Shown: positions 1 through 9,273 of the stretch, one piece after another
Numbering within the stretch: position 1 is the first letter of the stretch
How the letters are laid out: each line of letters begins with the position of its first letter
NCBI GenBank assembly: GCA_900473175.1
Contig: UCKM01000011.1
Span: forward strand, 62,001 to 126,000
Length of the DNA stretch: 64,000 nucleotides
Direction of reading: 5' to 3'
Source of the DNA: Hyphomicrobiales bacterium
Lineage (GTDB): Bacteria; Pseudomonadota; Alphaproteobacteria; Rhizobiales; Rhizobiaceae
Made by a program: the position numbers and the translations under genes
The notes under the pieces: generated by a model
Seen by the model: the letters and a program-made list of their open reading frames with translations, nothing else
Told to the model about the DNA's origin: nothing
Database searches by the model: none

Positions 1-270
1 AGGCCTTTTTTAGGGCTCAGATTTTGTTGCACTGCGGACTTATGCGGGCAAAAAAAAATTATAAATTTGCGCTTGACAGTGGCTGTTGCAGGAGATTCCA
101 AGGGCCGGGGTCAAGTTATAATTACTACCTGCCGTAAGTCATTGAAAATAAACATTAAATGATGATTGACGCTTTTTGTCCTAATCGATTTGTGACTGCC
201 AGATGTCATGGTTCTGATAAGCCACGATCTTTTCCGCGGGAAACGAATTTATTCCCAGAATCAGTCGTAA
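1..270. other. Left-edge AT-rich intergenic stretch
   Basis: No open reading frame with credible coding character is visible before the rpsT terminator. The DNA is AT-rich, with a run of A at about 51-58. In many Rhizobiales dnaA lies beyond rpsT, so this may be the upstream region of a leftward dnaA, but dnaA is not in the window. I found no consensus DnaA box (TTATCCACA) and do not call an origin. Confidence 0.4.
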
Positions 271-305
271 AATAAAAAAACCCGGCTAAGTAGATGCCGG
301 GTTTT
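271..305 (-). terminator. Rho-independent terminator of rpsT
   Basis: A perfect 10-bp stem (277-286 with 296-305) with a 9-base loop is followed, on the minus strand, by a run of seven T. It sits 22 bases after the rpsT stop codon and fits an intrinsic terminator for that gene. Confidence 0.85.
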
Positions 306-327
306 CAAATATAAATATGAGGGTCTG

Positions 328-594
328 TTACGCAGACATGCCCTTCAATCGTGCCGACAGGCGCGATACTTTGCGCGAGGCAGTATTCTTGTGAAGGACG
401 CCCTTCGATGCTGCACGCATGACTTCCGGCTCGACTGCCTTGAAGGCGATGGCGGCAGCTGCCTGATCGCCGCTTGCAACTGCATCTTCGAACTTGCGAA
501 GGAAGGTGCGCACGCGGGAGCGGCGGGATTTGTTGACTTCGGTGCGGGCTTCGATCTTGCGCGCCGCTTTCTTGGCCGAAGGAGTGTTGGCCAT
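328..594 (-). CDS. rpsT: 30S ribosomal protein S20
   Basis: An 88-residue basic protein beginning [13 protein letters not shown], with the S20 pattern of lysine/arginine-rich helices and the internal segment [17 protein letters not shown]20 binds 16S rRNA in the small subunit and is usually 85-90 residues, so this is full length. The start is preceded by a GAGAGG ribosome-binding site. It has its own promoter (686-714) and terminator (271-305), so it is probably transcribed alone even though the next three genes upstream share its strand. Confidence 0.97.
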   Translation of the reverse strand: MANTPSAKKAARKIEARTEVNKSRRSRVRTFLRKFEDAVASGDQAAAAIAFKAVEPEVMRAASKGVLHKNTASRKVSRLSARLKGMSA

Positions 595-685
595 GATGCC
601 TCTCTTTTCTGTCAGCTAATCGGCAGCCTGTAAGCAGCCGTCACAAAATAATAGGGTGGCCGAGGGGCCACCGAACGTTGACGGG

Positions 686-714
686 CTTATAGATGACGTT
701 TGCTTTTGCGTCAA
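686..714 (-). promoter_or_regulatory. Predicted sigma-70 promoter for rpsT
   Basis: On the minus strand TTGACG (709-714) and TATAAG (686-691) are separated by exactly 17 bases. This near-consensus pair lies about 92 bases upstream of the rpsT start, leaving a moderately long leader. Confidence 0.7.
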
Positions 715-750
715 CTTGGAATCGTCGCGACGTCGGGGGATATTTTTCCC

Positions 751-1524
751 TTAACGGTTGTTGAATTTGGGTGCACGCTTTTCGGCGAAGGCCGCCATGC
801 CCTCCTTCTGGTCGTCCAGCGCGAACATCGAGTGGAAGACCCGGCGTTCAAAGCGCAAACCTTCCGAAAGCGTCGTCTCATAGGCGCGGTTGACAGTCTC
901 TTTGGTCATCATCACAACTGGCAGGGAGAACGAGGCGATCTTGGCGGCAGCCTTCAACGCTTCTTCGATCAGTTCACCAGCAGGCACGACCCGCGATACC
1001 AGCCCGCAGCGCTCGGCTTCAGCCGCGTCCATCATTCGGCCCGTGAGACAAAGGTCCATGGCCTTCGACTTGCCGACAAAACGGGTGAGGCGCTGCGACC
1101 CACCCATGCCCGGCATGACACCGAGTGTAATCTCGGGCTGGCCGAATTTGGCTGTGTCGGCCGCTATAATGAAGTCGCACATCATGGCGAGTTCGCAACC
1201 GCCGCCGAGCGCATAGCCCGCAACGGCAGCGATCAGTGGCTTGCGCAGCCGGGTCACACGTTCCCATTCGCTGAAGTAATCACCAAGATAAGCATCGGCA
1301 AAAGCGAGCGTCTGCATTTCCTTGATGTCGGCACCCGCGGCAAATGCTTTCTCCGAACCTGTGAGAACGATTGCGCCGATCCCGTGATCCTTGTCGAACG
1401 CTTCAAGCGCCGCGGCAAGCTCCGCGAGGAGCGCAGAATTCAGCGCATTGAGCGCCTGCGGACGGTTGAGCTGGATAAACCCCACCTTTTCGCGCGTCTC
1501 GACGATGATGTTTTCGTAAGCCAT
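751..1524 (-). CDS. Enoyl-CoA hydratase (crotonase family)
   Basis: A 257-residue crotonase-fold protein. It carries both catalytic glutamates of enoyl-CoA hydratases, E111 in [11 protein letters not shown] and E131 in GQPEITLGV, spaced 20 residues apart as in rat mitochondrial hydratase. The oxyanion-hole segment is GADIKEM. The expected reaction is hydration of 2-trans-enoyl-CoA in fatty-acid beta-oxidation, in the cytoplasm. An AGGAGG site precedes the ATG. It starts 9 bases after the mutM stop and is probably cotranscribed with deoB and mutM. The exact chain-length preference cannot be read from the sequence. Confidence 0.93.
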   Translation of the reverse strand: MAYENIIVETREKVGFIQLNRPQALNALNSALLAELAAALEAFDKDHGIGAIVLTGSEKAFAAGADIKEMQTLAFADAYLGDYFSEWERVTRLRKPLIAAVAGYALGGGCELAMMCDFIIAADTAKFGQPEITLGVMPGMGGSQRLTRFVGKSKAMDLCLTGRMMDAAEAERCGLVSRVVPAGELIEEALKAAAKIASFSLPVVMMTKETVNRAYETTLSEGLRFERRVFHSMFALDDQKEGMAAFAEKRAPKFNNR

Positions 1525-1533
1525 GGGGTCCTC

Positions 1534-2427
1534 CTAGAGCTGGCAAACGGGACAATAGAATGTCGACCGCCCGCTTTGAACGATACGCGTCACCGTGCCA
1601 TTGCAACCGGCACGCGGGCAAGGGGTGCCTTCACGGTCGTAGACGGAAAAGGAGTGCTGGAAGTAGCCAAGTTCGCCATCGGCCTGACGGTAATCCTTGA
1701 GGCTCGACCCACCCGCCTTGATTGCGTCGGCTATGACTGAGCGGATTGCGGCGGCAAGGCGTTCTGACGCCTCCGTGGCTGCGCCGTTCTCACCTGCAAT
1801 ACTGCCGGCCGGGCGCAAGGGCGAAAGCTCGGCGCGCCACATGGCCTCACAGACGTAGATATTGCCGAGCCCTGCGATCAGCCTCTGGTCGAGTAAGGCC
1901 GACTTCAGAGGGGCCGCCTTGTTTTGAAAGAGCTTGGCGAGCAACGCACCGTCGAGGCGGTTGCCGGTAGGTTCAGTGCCAAGGCCCTTGATCAATGGAT
2001 GGGCGTTGAGCTCGCCTGGCTCAGCGAAAAGCATGAAACCAAAGCGCCGAGGGTCGTTATAAATAATTCGGCGCTTCGTCCCGTCCCTTGCGCCGAGTTG
2101 CAGCACGACATGATCATGAACGGCGCTTTTCGTTCGCTCGTGCTTGAAGTCGCCCGGCGTCTCGCTCATGTCATCCTGTTCGATCCGGTACGAGCCAGAC
2201 ATGCCGAGATGGCTGATCAGCCCAAGACCATCATCGAGGTGCAGGATAAGATACTTGGCGCGGCGCTCCACTGCCTCGATGCGCCTTCCTGTCAGCCGTT
2301 CGGCAAAGCGATCGGGAAAGGGAAAGCGCAGATCCGGTCGTCTTTGCTCGACGGCAAGAATGGTCGCACCCTCCATGAAGGGCTGCAGGCCGCGCCTGAC
2401 GGTTTCGACCTCTGGTAATTCAGGCAT
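1534..2427 (-). CDS. mutM: Formamidopyrimidine-DNA glycosylase
   Basis: A 297-residue base-excision repair glycosylase/AP lyase that removes 8-oxoguanine and Fapy lesions. The N-terminus is [14 protein letters not shown], with catalytic Pro2 and Glu3. Lys58 lies in the conserved RRAKYL segment. A C-terminal zinc finger has two CxxxxC/CxxC pairs (CPRAGC and CPVC) ending in QL. Length is somewhat above the 270-295 typical of the family. It overlaps the end of deoB by 8 bases, which suggests translational coupling. Confidence 0.96.
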   Translation of the reverse strand: MPELPEVETVRRGLQPFMEGATILAVEQRRPDLRFPFPDRFAERLTGRRIEAVERRAKYLILHLDDGLGLISHLGMSGSYRIEQDDMSETPGDFKHERTKSAVHDHVVLQLGARDGTKRRIIYNDPRRFGFMLFAEPGELNAHPLIKGLGTEPTGNRLDGALLAKLFQNKAAPLKSALLDQRLIAGLGNIYVCEAMWRAELSPLRPAGSIAGENGAATEASERLAAAIRSVIADAIKAGGSSLKDYRQADGELGYFQHSFSVYDREGTPCPRAGCNGTVTRIVQSGRSTFYCPVCQL

Positions 2428-3664
2428 CGGGTGTCCGGTCCCCTGTCCCCTTCAGGAAACTCTTGCCATGGGCGCCGGGCGAAATGCCGAGATGCGCCGC
2501 AACTGTCTCGCCAATGTCGGCGAAGGTCGGACGAACGCCAAGCGAGCCACGCGGCAGGTCGGGACCATAGCACAGCACAGGAACCCGCTCGCGTGTGTGG
2601 TCCGTGCCCTTGTAGGTGGGGTCGCAGCCATGGTCCGCAGTAAGGATCAGAAGATCGCCGTGACGCAGTTTCGCCAGCGCCTCGGGCAGGCGCCGGTCGA
2701 ATTCCTCGAGCGCCGCCGCGTAGCCCGGCACGTCGCGGCGGTGGCCGTAAAGCATGTCGAAATCGACGAAATTGGTGAAGACCAGATCGCCGTCCTGGGC
2801 ATCGTCCATGGCGACGAGCGTTTCATCGAACAGCGCCATATTGCCATTGGCCTTGCGCACCTGGCTCACACCCTGATGGGCATAGATATCGCCGATCTTG
2901 CCGATGGCGATGACCATGCGTCCCGCTTCCTTGAGCCGGTCGAGCAGTGTCGGCTCCGGTGGGGGCACCGAATAGTCGCGGCGGTTGCCGGTGCGGGTGA
3001 ATGTTTTCGTCGTCTCTCCAACGAAAGGCCTTGCGATCACCCGGCCAATATTGAGGGGATCCACCAGCTCACGCACGATCAGACAGAGATCGTAAAGCCG
3101 GTCGAGGCCGAAGTGCGTCTCATGCGCGGCGATCTGGATGACGGAATCCGTCGATGTATAGAATATGGGCTTTCCGGTTTGGATATGCTCTTCGCCATAT
3201 TCTTCGATCACCTCGGTCCCGGAGGCATGCTTGTTGCCTAGAATGCCCGGCAATTTTGCGCGGCGTATGGTTTCTGACACGAGGCTTGTCGGAAACGTCG
3301 GCACCGTCTGCGGGAAATAGCCCCAATCGAACGTCACGGGTACGCCGGCGATCTCCCAATGCCCAGACGGCGTATCCTTTCCCTTGGAAATCTCGTCGGC
3401 GGCGCCCCAAAGCCCGGAAGGGTCCTGCAACCCTTGCGACAGGGGAAGGCCAGAGGCGAGATTGGCGGCGTGGACCAGGCCGAGGGACGTCATATTGGGC
3501 AGACTCAAGTGGCCGGACCTAAGGCCAGCCTTGTCACCTCGTCCTGCCGCACAATGCTCGACAATGTGACCAAATGTATTTGAACCTTCATCCCCGAATG
3601 CCTTCGCATCGGACGCGCCGCCAATGCCGAAGGAATCAAGTACGAAAAGGAAAGCGCGAGACAT
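2420..3664 (-). CDS. deoB: Phosphopentomutase
   Basis: A 414-residue alkaline-phosphatase-superfamily enzyme that interconverts (deoxy)ribose-1-phosphate and -5-phosphate in nucleoside salvage. Visible features are the metal-binding Asp10 in VLDSFGIG, the phospho-acceptor Thr98 in KDTPSGHWE, and the late metal-binding ADHGCDPT and TDHTRE segments. It is the first gene of a deoB-mutM-echA run. Other deo genes are not in the window. The pilus genes begin 130 bases upstream on the same strand, and I see no terminator between them. Confidence 0.95.
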   Translation of the reverse strand: MSRAFLFVLDSFGIGGASDAKAFGDEGSNTFGHIVEHCAAGRGDKAGLRSGHLSLPNMTSLGLVHAANLASGLPLSQGLQDPSGLWGAADEISKGKDTPSGHWEIAGVPVTFDWGYFPQTVPTFPTSLVSETIRRAKLPGILGNKHASGTEVIEEYGEEHIQTGKPIFYTSTDSVIQIAAHETHFGLDRLYDLCLIVRELVDPLNIGRVIARPFVGETTKTFTRTGNRRDYSVPPPEPTLLDRLKEAGRMVIAIGKIGDIYAHQGVSQVRKANGNMALFDETLVAMDDAQDGDLVFTNFVDFDMLYGHRRDVPGYAAALEEFDRRLPEALAKLRHGDLLILTADHGCDPTYKGTDHTRERVPVLCYGPDLPRGSLGVRPTFADIGETVAAHLGISPGAHGKSFLKGTGDRTPDA

Positions 3665-3796
3665 GCCTCACTCCGTGTCAACCAGACCTACAGATAGGTC
3701 AATCAACGCGCCATGACAAATGCATAGACCAGAATGTAGGACCCCGCTGGTTCGCAGGGAGAGCGGGCAGCGTATTTCTATTTGGGCAGAAGGGCT

Positions 3797-4417
3797 CTAT
3801 GAGCAGTTAGAACAGGTGACAGCGGCACCCTGGCGCACGCGTCCGAAAGCTGTTCTGCTCATGCCAAGCCCCACGACCGACGCCCCATTTGCCTTGTTGA
3901 CAGTGCCGGTGATCGTCCAGGCAATCAGCGGCACATAGGCAATGTCCATCTGGACACGGATCACTGATGTGCCGGGAATGATCAAATTGGGATCGAGGGT
4001 CACCGCAGAACCGGCAGAGAAAGGCGTGGTGTCTGTCCCGTTCACCCTTCGCCGCGACCACGCCACGGTTGCGACGCCCGCATTGGAGATGTTGATTGCC
4101 GTGACGGTGATCTTTGGTGTATCGCGCCTGTAAGGCAACAGGATCGCCTGCGCGATATTCATGATTTGGCCGATTTCGACCTGCGAAATAATCGACTGCT
4201 GTGTCACGAGATCGGCGACCGCACTGCTTGCACGGCTGAGGTTCTTGTTCACGTCGACGCCGCCGGTCACTTCCATGATACCAAGATAGAGCAAGATCAG
4301 AACCGGCGCGATCAAGGCGAATTCCAACCCCGCAACGCCACGTTTGTCTCTGAGGAAGCCCTTGGCGGTCCGCGCGACGTATCCAGCCATCATTCTTATT
4401 TTTTTTGGGTGTTTCAT
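3797..4417 (-). CDS. TadE/TadG-like pilus pseudopilin
   Basis: A 206-residue protein with a short basic N-terminus and then GVAGLEFALIAP leading into one hydrophobic helix (about residues 28-50). This is the TadE/TadG arrangement, with a Glu near the start of the helix. The periplasmic remainder is Thr/Val/Ile-rich without a recognised domain. TadE-like pseudopilins assist assembly or adhesion of Flp pili. The next gene upstream is a second TadE-like protein, 39 bases away. A different frame of similar length covers the same bases but has no family character. Confidence 0.85.
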   Translation of the reverse strand: MKHPKKIRMMAGYVARTAKGFLRDKRGVAGLEFALIAPVLILLYLGIMEVTGGVDVNKNLSRASSAVADLVTQQSIISQVEIGQIMNIAQAILLPYRRDTPKITVTAINISNAGVATVAWSRRRVNGTDTTPFSAGSAVTLDPNLIIPGTSVIRVQMDIAYVPLIAWTITGTVNKANGASVVGLGMSRTAFGRVRQGAAVTCSNCS

Positions 4418-4456
4418 GCGTCACACTTCCGGAGGGCAGAGCAGGTGCTTGTGTTT

Positions 4457-5065
4457 TCAGATAAACGGTTCGTTTTTCCAGGTCGTAGTCGAGAAGAGCA
4501 GCGTCCTGCCCGTGCCGTGGATACTGTCAATGCGATCCCGCATCAGATTGGTGAGGATCGGCCAACGGTAAAATACGCGCAGTTGGTTGATCGTGCCGGT
4601 ACCCCCGACACTGTTGCGGAAGCCCGTGGCATTGACGTCACCGCCTGGGGTGAGCGGAATGGTAATTGGCACGGTGGCGAAGCTTGCATAGGACTGCAGA
4701 TCCACCACCAGGTTCGGGCAGCCGGCCTCCGGCAGGAACAGTCGCGCGCAAAGGCGGTCTCTCAGCTGGTTGCCGGAGACATTCGCCGCCCTTAGCTCGC
4801 CCGTGCGCAGCTGACGGGCTATATCATCCGTGGCGTTTGCCATGACCTCTTGGGCCATGAAGCTCAACACGACTTCGATTATGGCGAAGATGAGAAGGAA
4901 GAAGGGAAGGGCGATCATGGCAAATTCAATGGCCACGGTGCCGCGCCGGTTTTCCCTGAACCGCGCGAGCAATGACGTCCGGCGCATGCTGGTTTCGGAC
5001 TGCGACGGACCGACGCCGCCGGCCCTTGTTTCCGCATTCAAATGCTTGTTGGTATCTTCGAACAT
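4457..5065 (-). CDS. TadE/TadG-like pilus pseudopilin, second copy
   Basis: About 202 residues from the chosen ATG. It contains RRGTVAIEFAMIALPFFLLI, the TadE signature with a Glu at position 5 of the hydrophobic helix, then a periplasmic domain with two cysteines around LCARLFLPEAGC that may form a disulphide. Two other starts are possible: one 21 bases upstream, and an internal ATG at 4987 which would give the compact N-terminus usual for the family. It belongs with the neighbouring TadE-like gene and the Tad machinery across the divergent promoter region. Confidence 0.85.
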   Translation of the reverse strand: MFEDTNKHLNAETRAGGVGPSQSETSMRRTSLLARFRENRRGTVAIEFAMIALPFFLLIFAIIEVVLSFMAQEVMANATDDIARQLRTGELRAANVSGNQLRDRLCARLFLPEAGCPNLVVDLQSYASFATVPITIPLTPGGDVNATGFRNSVGGTGTINQLRVFYRWPILTNLMRDRIDSIHGTGRTLLFSTTTWKNEPFI

Positions 5066-5192
5066 AGGCTGGCATCTCCGCACCATTCAGGCCGGAAAAT
5101 TCCTAGCACGCCAGAGGTTAGAATCCCGTTCGAATGCCCGTGTAAATTGCAGTAAATCGATTCACTGTTTTTCAACCGTGATCCGGCGCAGC

Positions 5193-5633
5193 CTAGTTGC
5201 CGCCGATCTGTTCATCTGAGGCCGTTTCGGCCTTGGTCTTCTGCGCGGTCTCGCAATACGGCGTGCATGAGAGCGTCTGGACAAAGGCGCGGCGATAGAC
5301 GCGCGTCGTATTGGCGACGCTACGGCTGACCATGACCTGATCATCGACGATTGCAGCGCCATCCGCATCCATAATGACGATATTGGTGATGCCAAAACCC
5401 TTGCCGGTCAGGACGATCGTCCGCGCATCCTTGACGACGGCATCGGCAATCGCCGGATCGCCAACGACAACGGTGTCGGCAGGACGCGCGAGTTTCAGGA
5501 CTCTTGCCTGGTTCATGATCACATGGATGCCCGCCTCCGCGAACGTCGCGGGAACCCATGTTAGCGTCGCAGCCAAGGCCATTGCAGCAGTCAGTGCATA
5601 TGAACGAATGAGGTGGCTGTTATTGCGAACCAT
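5193..5633 (-). CDS. Stand-alone pilus/secretin N-terminal domain protein (CpaC-N-like)
   Basis: A 146-residue exported protein with a signal peptide (about residues 1-33, ending TFAEAG). One domain follows, with the repeated pattern seen at the N-terminus of CpaC/RcpA secretins (VLKLARPADTVVVGDPAIAD and GKGFGITNIVIMD). The secretin barrel is absent. Compare the N-domain of the full CpaC at 7666. Such single-domain proteins occur in rhizobial Tad loci and may sit in the periplasm with the secretin ring. The C-terminal tail contains two cysteines (SCTPYC). It is transcribed away from the pilin. Confidence 0.8.
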   Translation of the reverse strand: MVRNNSHLIRSYALTAAMALAATLTWVPATFAEAGIHVIMNQARVLKLARPADTVVVGDPAIADAVVKDARTIVLTGKGFGITNIVIMDADGAAIVDDQVMVSRSVANTTRVYRRAFVQTLSCTPYCETAQKTKAETASDEQIGGN

Positions 5634-5936
5634 GGCAGGACCTTCGAAAAAATTGCTTCCTAAACCATGGCTTGGATTGGTGAAGGAAAGCTTAAATCCT
5701 CGAACCTTTCATTAAGTATAATTGCTCCCGCCCAATGCTGCGGGCGTGGGATAAGATTTATAGAAAATTGTAGTCACTTAATACACCGATTCTACACCTC
5801 TATTTCGGGTCTTCCAAGGTTTACTGTTCGGTAACCGTCTTTCTTAAGTTGAATGCAATTTGCCATCGATAGCCTTCAGTCAATTAGAGATATCAGGCGT
5901 TTGGAAGCTATCTGCCGGATGAGCGAGGGATTTGAC
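5634..5936. promoter_or_regulatory. Divergent pilus control region
   Basis: This 303-base AT-rich spacer separates the minus-strand pilus genes from the Flp pilin. It must hold promoters for both directions. An imperfect dyad (GGTTTAC, 5-base gap, GGTAACC at about 5818-5836) is visible. I could not assign a confident -35/-10 pair. Confidence 0.4.
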
Positions 5937-6140
5937 ATGAAACGCACCCTGAATGCGACCCTCGATATATTTGCGCATTTTCTTCAGAACAAATGCGGCG
6001 CGACGGCCATCGAATACACCCTGATCGCTTCCCTTATCAGCATCACCATCATCGTAGGGGCTGGAATGGTCGGCAGTTCAACGCAGGCATTGTTCAGTCA
6101 CGTCGCCGAAGAAGTAGCACAAGCCACGAGCAATAGATGA
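5937..6140 (+). CDS. Flp-type IVb major pilin
   Basis: A 67-residue prepilin, start chosen at the ATG preceded by GAGGG. The short leader ends at the KCG/ATAIEYTLIA junction, where CpaA/TadV peptidase would cut after Gly. The mature N-terminus carries the conserved Glu and Tyr of Flp pilins, followed by a single hydrophobic helix and a short soluble tail. It is the structural subunit of the Tad pilus and corresponds to pilA/ctpA of Agrobacterium. It starts the plus-strand run of assembly genes. Confidence 0.93.
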   Translation: MKRTLNATLDIFAHFLQNKCGATAIEYTLIASLISITIIVGAGMVGSSTQALFSHVAEEVAQATSNR

Positions 6141-6153
6141 CGGATCATCAATC

Positions 6154-6678
6154 ATGATTGAAGCGGCCATACTCATCATCTTTCCGTTTGCCATGGCTTT
6201 TGCAGGAGTCTCCGATCTCCTGTCCATGACAATACAGAACCGCGTTTCCCTCATACTGATCCTGTCTTTCGCAATTCTCGCACCGATGATCGGTATGCCC
6301 TGGGATATCTATGCGATGCATTTCGTTGCGGGCGCCAGCGTGCTTGCGGTGACATTCACGCTTTTTGCCACGGGTACGATGGGCGGCGGCGATGCGAAAC
6401 TGATGTCGGCAACGGCCGTGTGGCTCGGATGGAACTTTGGACTGGCAGAGTATCTGCTGACGATGTCCGCGCTCGGTGGCCTCCTGACACTGGCGATCCT
6501 GCGATATCGCAGTTCGCATCTCGTACTTGCATATACTGCGCGTTTCGAATTCATGAGCCGCCTTGCCCAGAAGGATCAGGGCGTACCCTATGGAATAGCG
6601 CTCGGTACTGCGGGTTTGATGACGTTCCCCGCTTCGCCAATGTGCCAGTGGGTTATAGAGCGGCTCGCCCACGTTTAA
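6154..6678 (+). CDS. cpaA: Prepilin peptidase CpaA/TadV
   Basis: A 174-residue multi-spanning membrane protein of the A24 aspartic peptidase family. The two active-site aspartates are visible as D21 in GVSDLLSM and D80 in MGGGDAKL. It lacks the N-terminal methylase domain of PilD, as is usual for the TadV type. It cleaves the Flp leader at the inner membrane and lies 13 bases downstream of the pilin gene. Confidence 0.92.
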   Translation: MIEAAILIIFPFAMAFAGVSDLLSMTIQNRVSLILILSFAILAPMIGMPWDIYAMHFVAGASVLAVTFTLFATGTMGGGDAKLMSATAVWLGWNFGLAEYLLTMSALGGLLTLAILRYRSSHLVLAYTARFEFMSRLAQKDQGVPYGIALGTAGLMTFPASPMCQWVIERLAHV

Positions 6679-6858
6679 TGCAGTTTGAGACATCGCCGGC
6701 AGCAAAGCGGTAGGGTATTCAAAAACAATAGGACTAAAGTTTCATGGTTAATCGTCGTTAATCATACTTTTAAGCAATGCGTTAACCCTAATTACACGAT
6801 TAGCAAGTCAATGTGCAACCGTGGGTAATCTTAGACGAAAGTCTAATGGGGTGCATTG
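6679..6858 (+). promoter_or_regulatory. Spacer with a TTAA-rich cluster before cpaB
   Basis: Between cpaA and cpaB there are four TTAA tetramers within 38 bases (6748, 6758, 6770, 6782), the last inside GTTAACCCTAA. CtrA of alphaproteobacteria binds TTAA half-sites spaced by about 7 bases. The spacings here are 6, 8 and 8, so this is only a candidate CtrA-type regulatory region for the assembly operon. Confidence 0.35.
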
Positions 6859-7662
6859 ATGCAAAAAGCACGACTTGTCATTTTGACCGTCGCAGTCGTT
6901 GCCGCGGGTGCTGCGGGCTATATAGCCACGCACATGAAACCTGATGCGGTTGTCGTCCCGACCGCCGCGCAACCTCAGATCAAATTGCAGGATGTCCTGG
7001 TCGCCACTGAGAACCTTGGTGTCGGCACCGAAATGCAGGGACAGATGCGCTGGCAGGCTTGGCCCGTGGATGCAATAGCAGACGGCTACATCAAGCGCTC
7101 GGATCGGCCGAAAGCGGAAGAAGAACTGAAAGGGTCGACGGTCCGCCTGCGGATATTTACGGGTGAACCTATTCGCGAAGCAAAACTCATTGGCAAGGGC
7201 CAGAGCTTCATGTCGGCACAACTGCCCGCCGGGATGCGGGCGGTGGCCACGCAGATCGCGACGGATACATCCGCCGGTGGCTTCATTCTTCCCGACGACT
7301 ATGTCGATGTCATCATGGTCCAAGAAATCGAAATTCCGCAACAACCAAAGCAATACGTAACTGAGACCGTCCTGCGCAATATACGGGTGTTGGCCATCGA
7401 CCAGACCATTCAGGAAGACGAAAACGGTGAGAAGACCAAGATTGGCTCCACTGCCACGCTGGAACTAACGCCGGAACAGGCGGAAATCATTACGGTGGCC
7501 CATCAGATGGCAGCCCGCCTGTCGCTCGCCCTGCGCTCCGTTCAGGATGCGCAAGAGCAGACCGGACCTGGCGCCGAATATCTTGTCAATTCGCCAGGCC
7601 GCAACGGTAACGTGAAGCTGATTAAGTCCGGCGCCATGGTCGAAATCATGGGGCGGAAATAA
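6859..7662 (+). CDS. cpaB: Flp pilus assembly protein CpaB/RcpC
   Basis: About 267 residues, start taken at the ATG directly after an in-frame TTG. A signal-anchor (LVILTVAVVAAGAAGYIA) is followed by a SAF-like beta-clip domain (about residues 45-110) and the RcpC-type domain. CpaB is a periplasmic component associated with the outer-membrane secretin. It is the first gene of a tightly packed operon, with only 3 bases to cpaC. The C-terminal segment GAMVEIMGRK is typical of the family. Confidence 0.92.
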   Translation: MQKARLVILTVAVVAAGAAGYIATHMKPDAVVVPTAAQPQIKLQDVLVATENLGVGTEMQGQMRWQAWPVDAIADGYIKRSDRPKAEEELKGSTVRLRIFTGEPIREAKLIGKGQSFMSAQLPAGMRAVATQIATDTSAGGFILPDDYVDVIMVQEIEIPQQPKQYVTETVLRNIRVLAIDQTIQEDENGEKTKIGSTATLELTPEQAEIITVAHQMAARLSLALRSVQDAQEQTGPGAEYLVNSPGRNGNVKLIKSGAMVEIMGRK

Positions 7663-7665
7663 GCA

Positions 7666-9273
7666 ATGGGGCACGAAACGAACATCATGCAGATCAAATG
7701 CGGATCCCCCGTATCGCGGGTGTGGAAAACGTTGACATTCGTCCTCGGGTTCAGTCTCGCCCTTCTGCCGGTGCAAAACACGGCAATTGCTGAAAGCAAC
7801 GTCGTAAGGCTGAACGAGAACCAGAGCATAGGCAAGCGCATCAATCTGGGATTGAGCAAATCGCTGGTCATTGACCTTCCGGCCGATGCTTACGACATTC
7901 TTGTTGCCAATCCGACTGTTGCAGACGCAGTTACCCGCACGGCGCGCCGCATCTACCTGTTCGGCAAGCAGGTTGGACAAACCAATGTCTTCGTTTTCGG
8001 GCCGAATGGGGAGCAGCTTGCGAGCTTCGATCTCGTGATCGAGCGCGATGTGGCGGGTCTTGAAGACAGCCTGAGGAAATACATTCCCGATTCCGATATC
8101 AAAGTCGAGCTGATGAATGACAACGTCATCCTGACCGGAACCGTGCAAACGCCTCTTGACGCAAAACGAGCCAGCGATCTTGCCAATCTGCTCGTTTCGG
8201 GCGGTGAAGCAACCACTGGTCAATATGCGCTGACAGCGTCCGGACAGGGCGGCAGCAATGGTGGCGGAGGTTCTGATGTGGCGATCAGCAATCCTGACGA
8301 AGCCCGCCAGAAGAGCAAGATCGTCAATCTGATCCAGATCGCCGGCGATGACCAGGTCACGCTGAAAGTAACGGTGGCCGAGGTGAGCCGCACCGTGATG
8401 AAGCAGCTCGGTGTCAACCTCGTTGGCAAGACCAAGTCGGACGGAATATTCTTCAGCTCCACAAACATTGCTTCGCTGGCAGGCAAGGCCTTGACCAATT
8501 CGGGCGCCTCCATACCGGTATCGATCGGCAGTGCGACGATCGATTCTTATCTCAATGCAATGGAACTTGCCGGTGTCATGAAGACACTCGCTGAACCTTC
8601 GTTGACCGCAGTTTCGGGTGAACAGGCCACATTCAAGGTTGGTGGCGAATACAATATGATCACAGGCCAGAACTCTGGCACCCAAGGCCTGCAGTATCAG
8701 CTCACCAAGGTCGAGTACGGCATTGGGCTGGAATTCGTGCCGATTGTTCTTTCCCCCGGCCGCATCAGCCTGAAGGTGCGAACATCGGTTTCGGAACCGA
8801 CACTGGAAGGTTCGGTCGCGCTCGGCGCGGGTGTCAACTCAACCTACAACGGCACGACGAACAAGAACCTGGCGCAGAATCCTGCGACAAATATCATTTC
8901 CCTGCGCAAGCGTCTGGCGGATACGACCGTGGAATTGCCCTCCGGCGGCTCGATGATGATCGCTGGCCTCATGCGTGACGATAACCGTGCGGCAATTTCC
9001 GGTCTGCCGGGAATGTCCAAGATTCCCATCCTTGGCACCCTGTTCCGCAGCCGCGAATTTATCCGCAACGAGAGTGAACTCGTCATCATCATCACGCCAT
9101 ATCTGGTTCGCCCAGTCGCGCGCACGGCACTTGCCCGGCCCGACGACAATCTCAATCCAGCCAGCGATGCCGCCGGAATCTTCCTTGGCAAGGTCAATCG
9201 TGTCTACGGCACGAAAGAAGCCAGTCTGCCGGCCGGACAATACGAAGGCACTGTCGGATACATATACAAATGA
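7666..9273 (+). CDS. cpaC: Tad secretin CpaC/RcpA
   Basis: 535 residues. A signal peptide (to about residue 42, ending NTAIAE) is followed by a pilus N-domain (LGLSKSLVIDLPADAYDILV), a BON-like stretch (DSDIKVELMNDNVILTGTV) and the secretin barrel. The signature is SKIPILGTLFRSREF in the C-terminal third. It forms the outer-membrane channel through which the Flp pilus passes. A Gly/Ser-rich linker (about residues 192-205) separates the periplasmic and barrel parts. Its last codons overlap cpaD by 4 bases. Confidence 0.95.
   Translation: MGHETNIMQIKCGSPVSRVWKTLTFVLGFSLALLPVQNTAIAESNVVRLNENQSIGKRINLGLSKSLVIDLPADAYDILVANPTVADAVTRTARRIYLFGKQVGQTNVFVFGPNGEQLASFDLVIERDVAGLEDSLRKYIPDSDIKVELMNDNVILTGTVQTPLDAKRASDLANLLVSGGEATTGQYALTASGQGGSNGGGGSDVAISNPDEARQKSKIVNLIQIAGDDQVTLKVTVAEVSRTVMKQLGVNLVGKTKSDGIFFSSTNIASLAGKALTNSGASIPVSIGSATIDSYLNAMELAGVMKTLAEPSLTAVSGEQATFKVGGEYNMITGQNSGTQGLQYQLTKVEYGIGLEFVPIVLSPGRISLKVRTSVSEPTLEGSVALGAGVNSTYNGTTNKNLAQNPATNIISLRKRLADTTVELPSGGSMMIAGLMRDDNRAAISGLPGMSKIPILGTLFRSREFIRNESELVIIITPYLVRPVARTALARPDDNLNPASDAAGIFLGKVNRVYGTKEASLPAGQYEGTVGYIYK

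Noticed and set aside
1-327. Replication origin next to rpsT
   Set aside because: No DnaA box or AT-rich 13-mer array is seen. dnaA itself is outside the window, and in alphaproteobacteria dnaA need not mark oriC.
700-1740. Long plus-strand frame across the enoyl-CoA hydratase and mutM
   Set aside because: It is antisense to two well-supported genes and its translation shows no family motifs or ribosome-binding site.
3807-4424. Second minus-strand frame over the TadE-like gene
   Set aside because: Its translation is Arg/His-rich without a helix, while the other frame shows the TadE signature.
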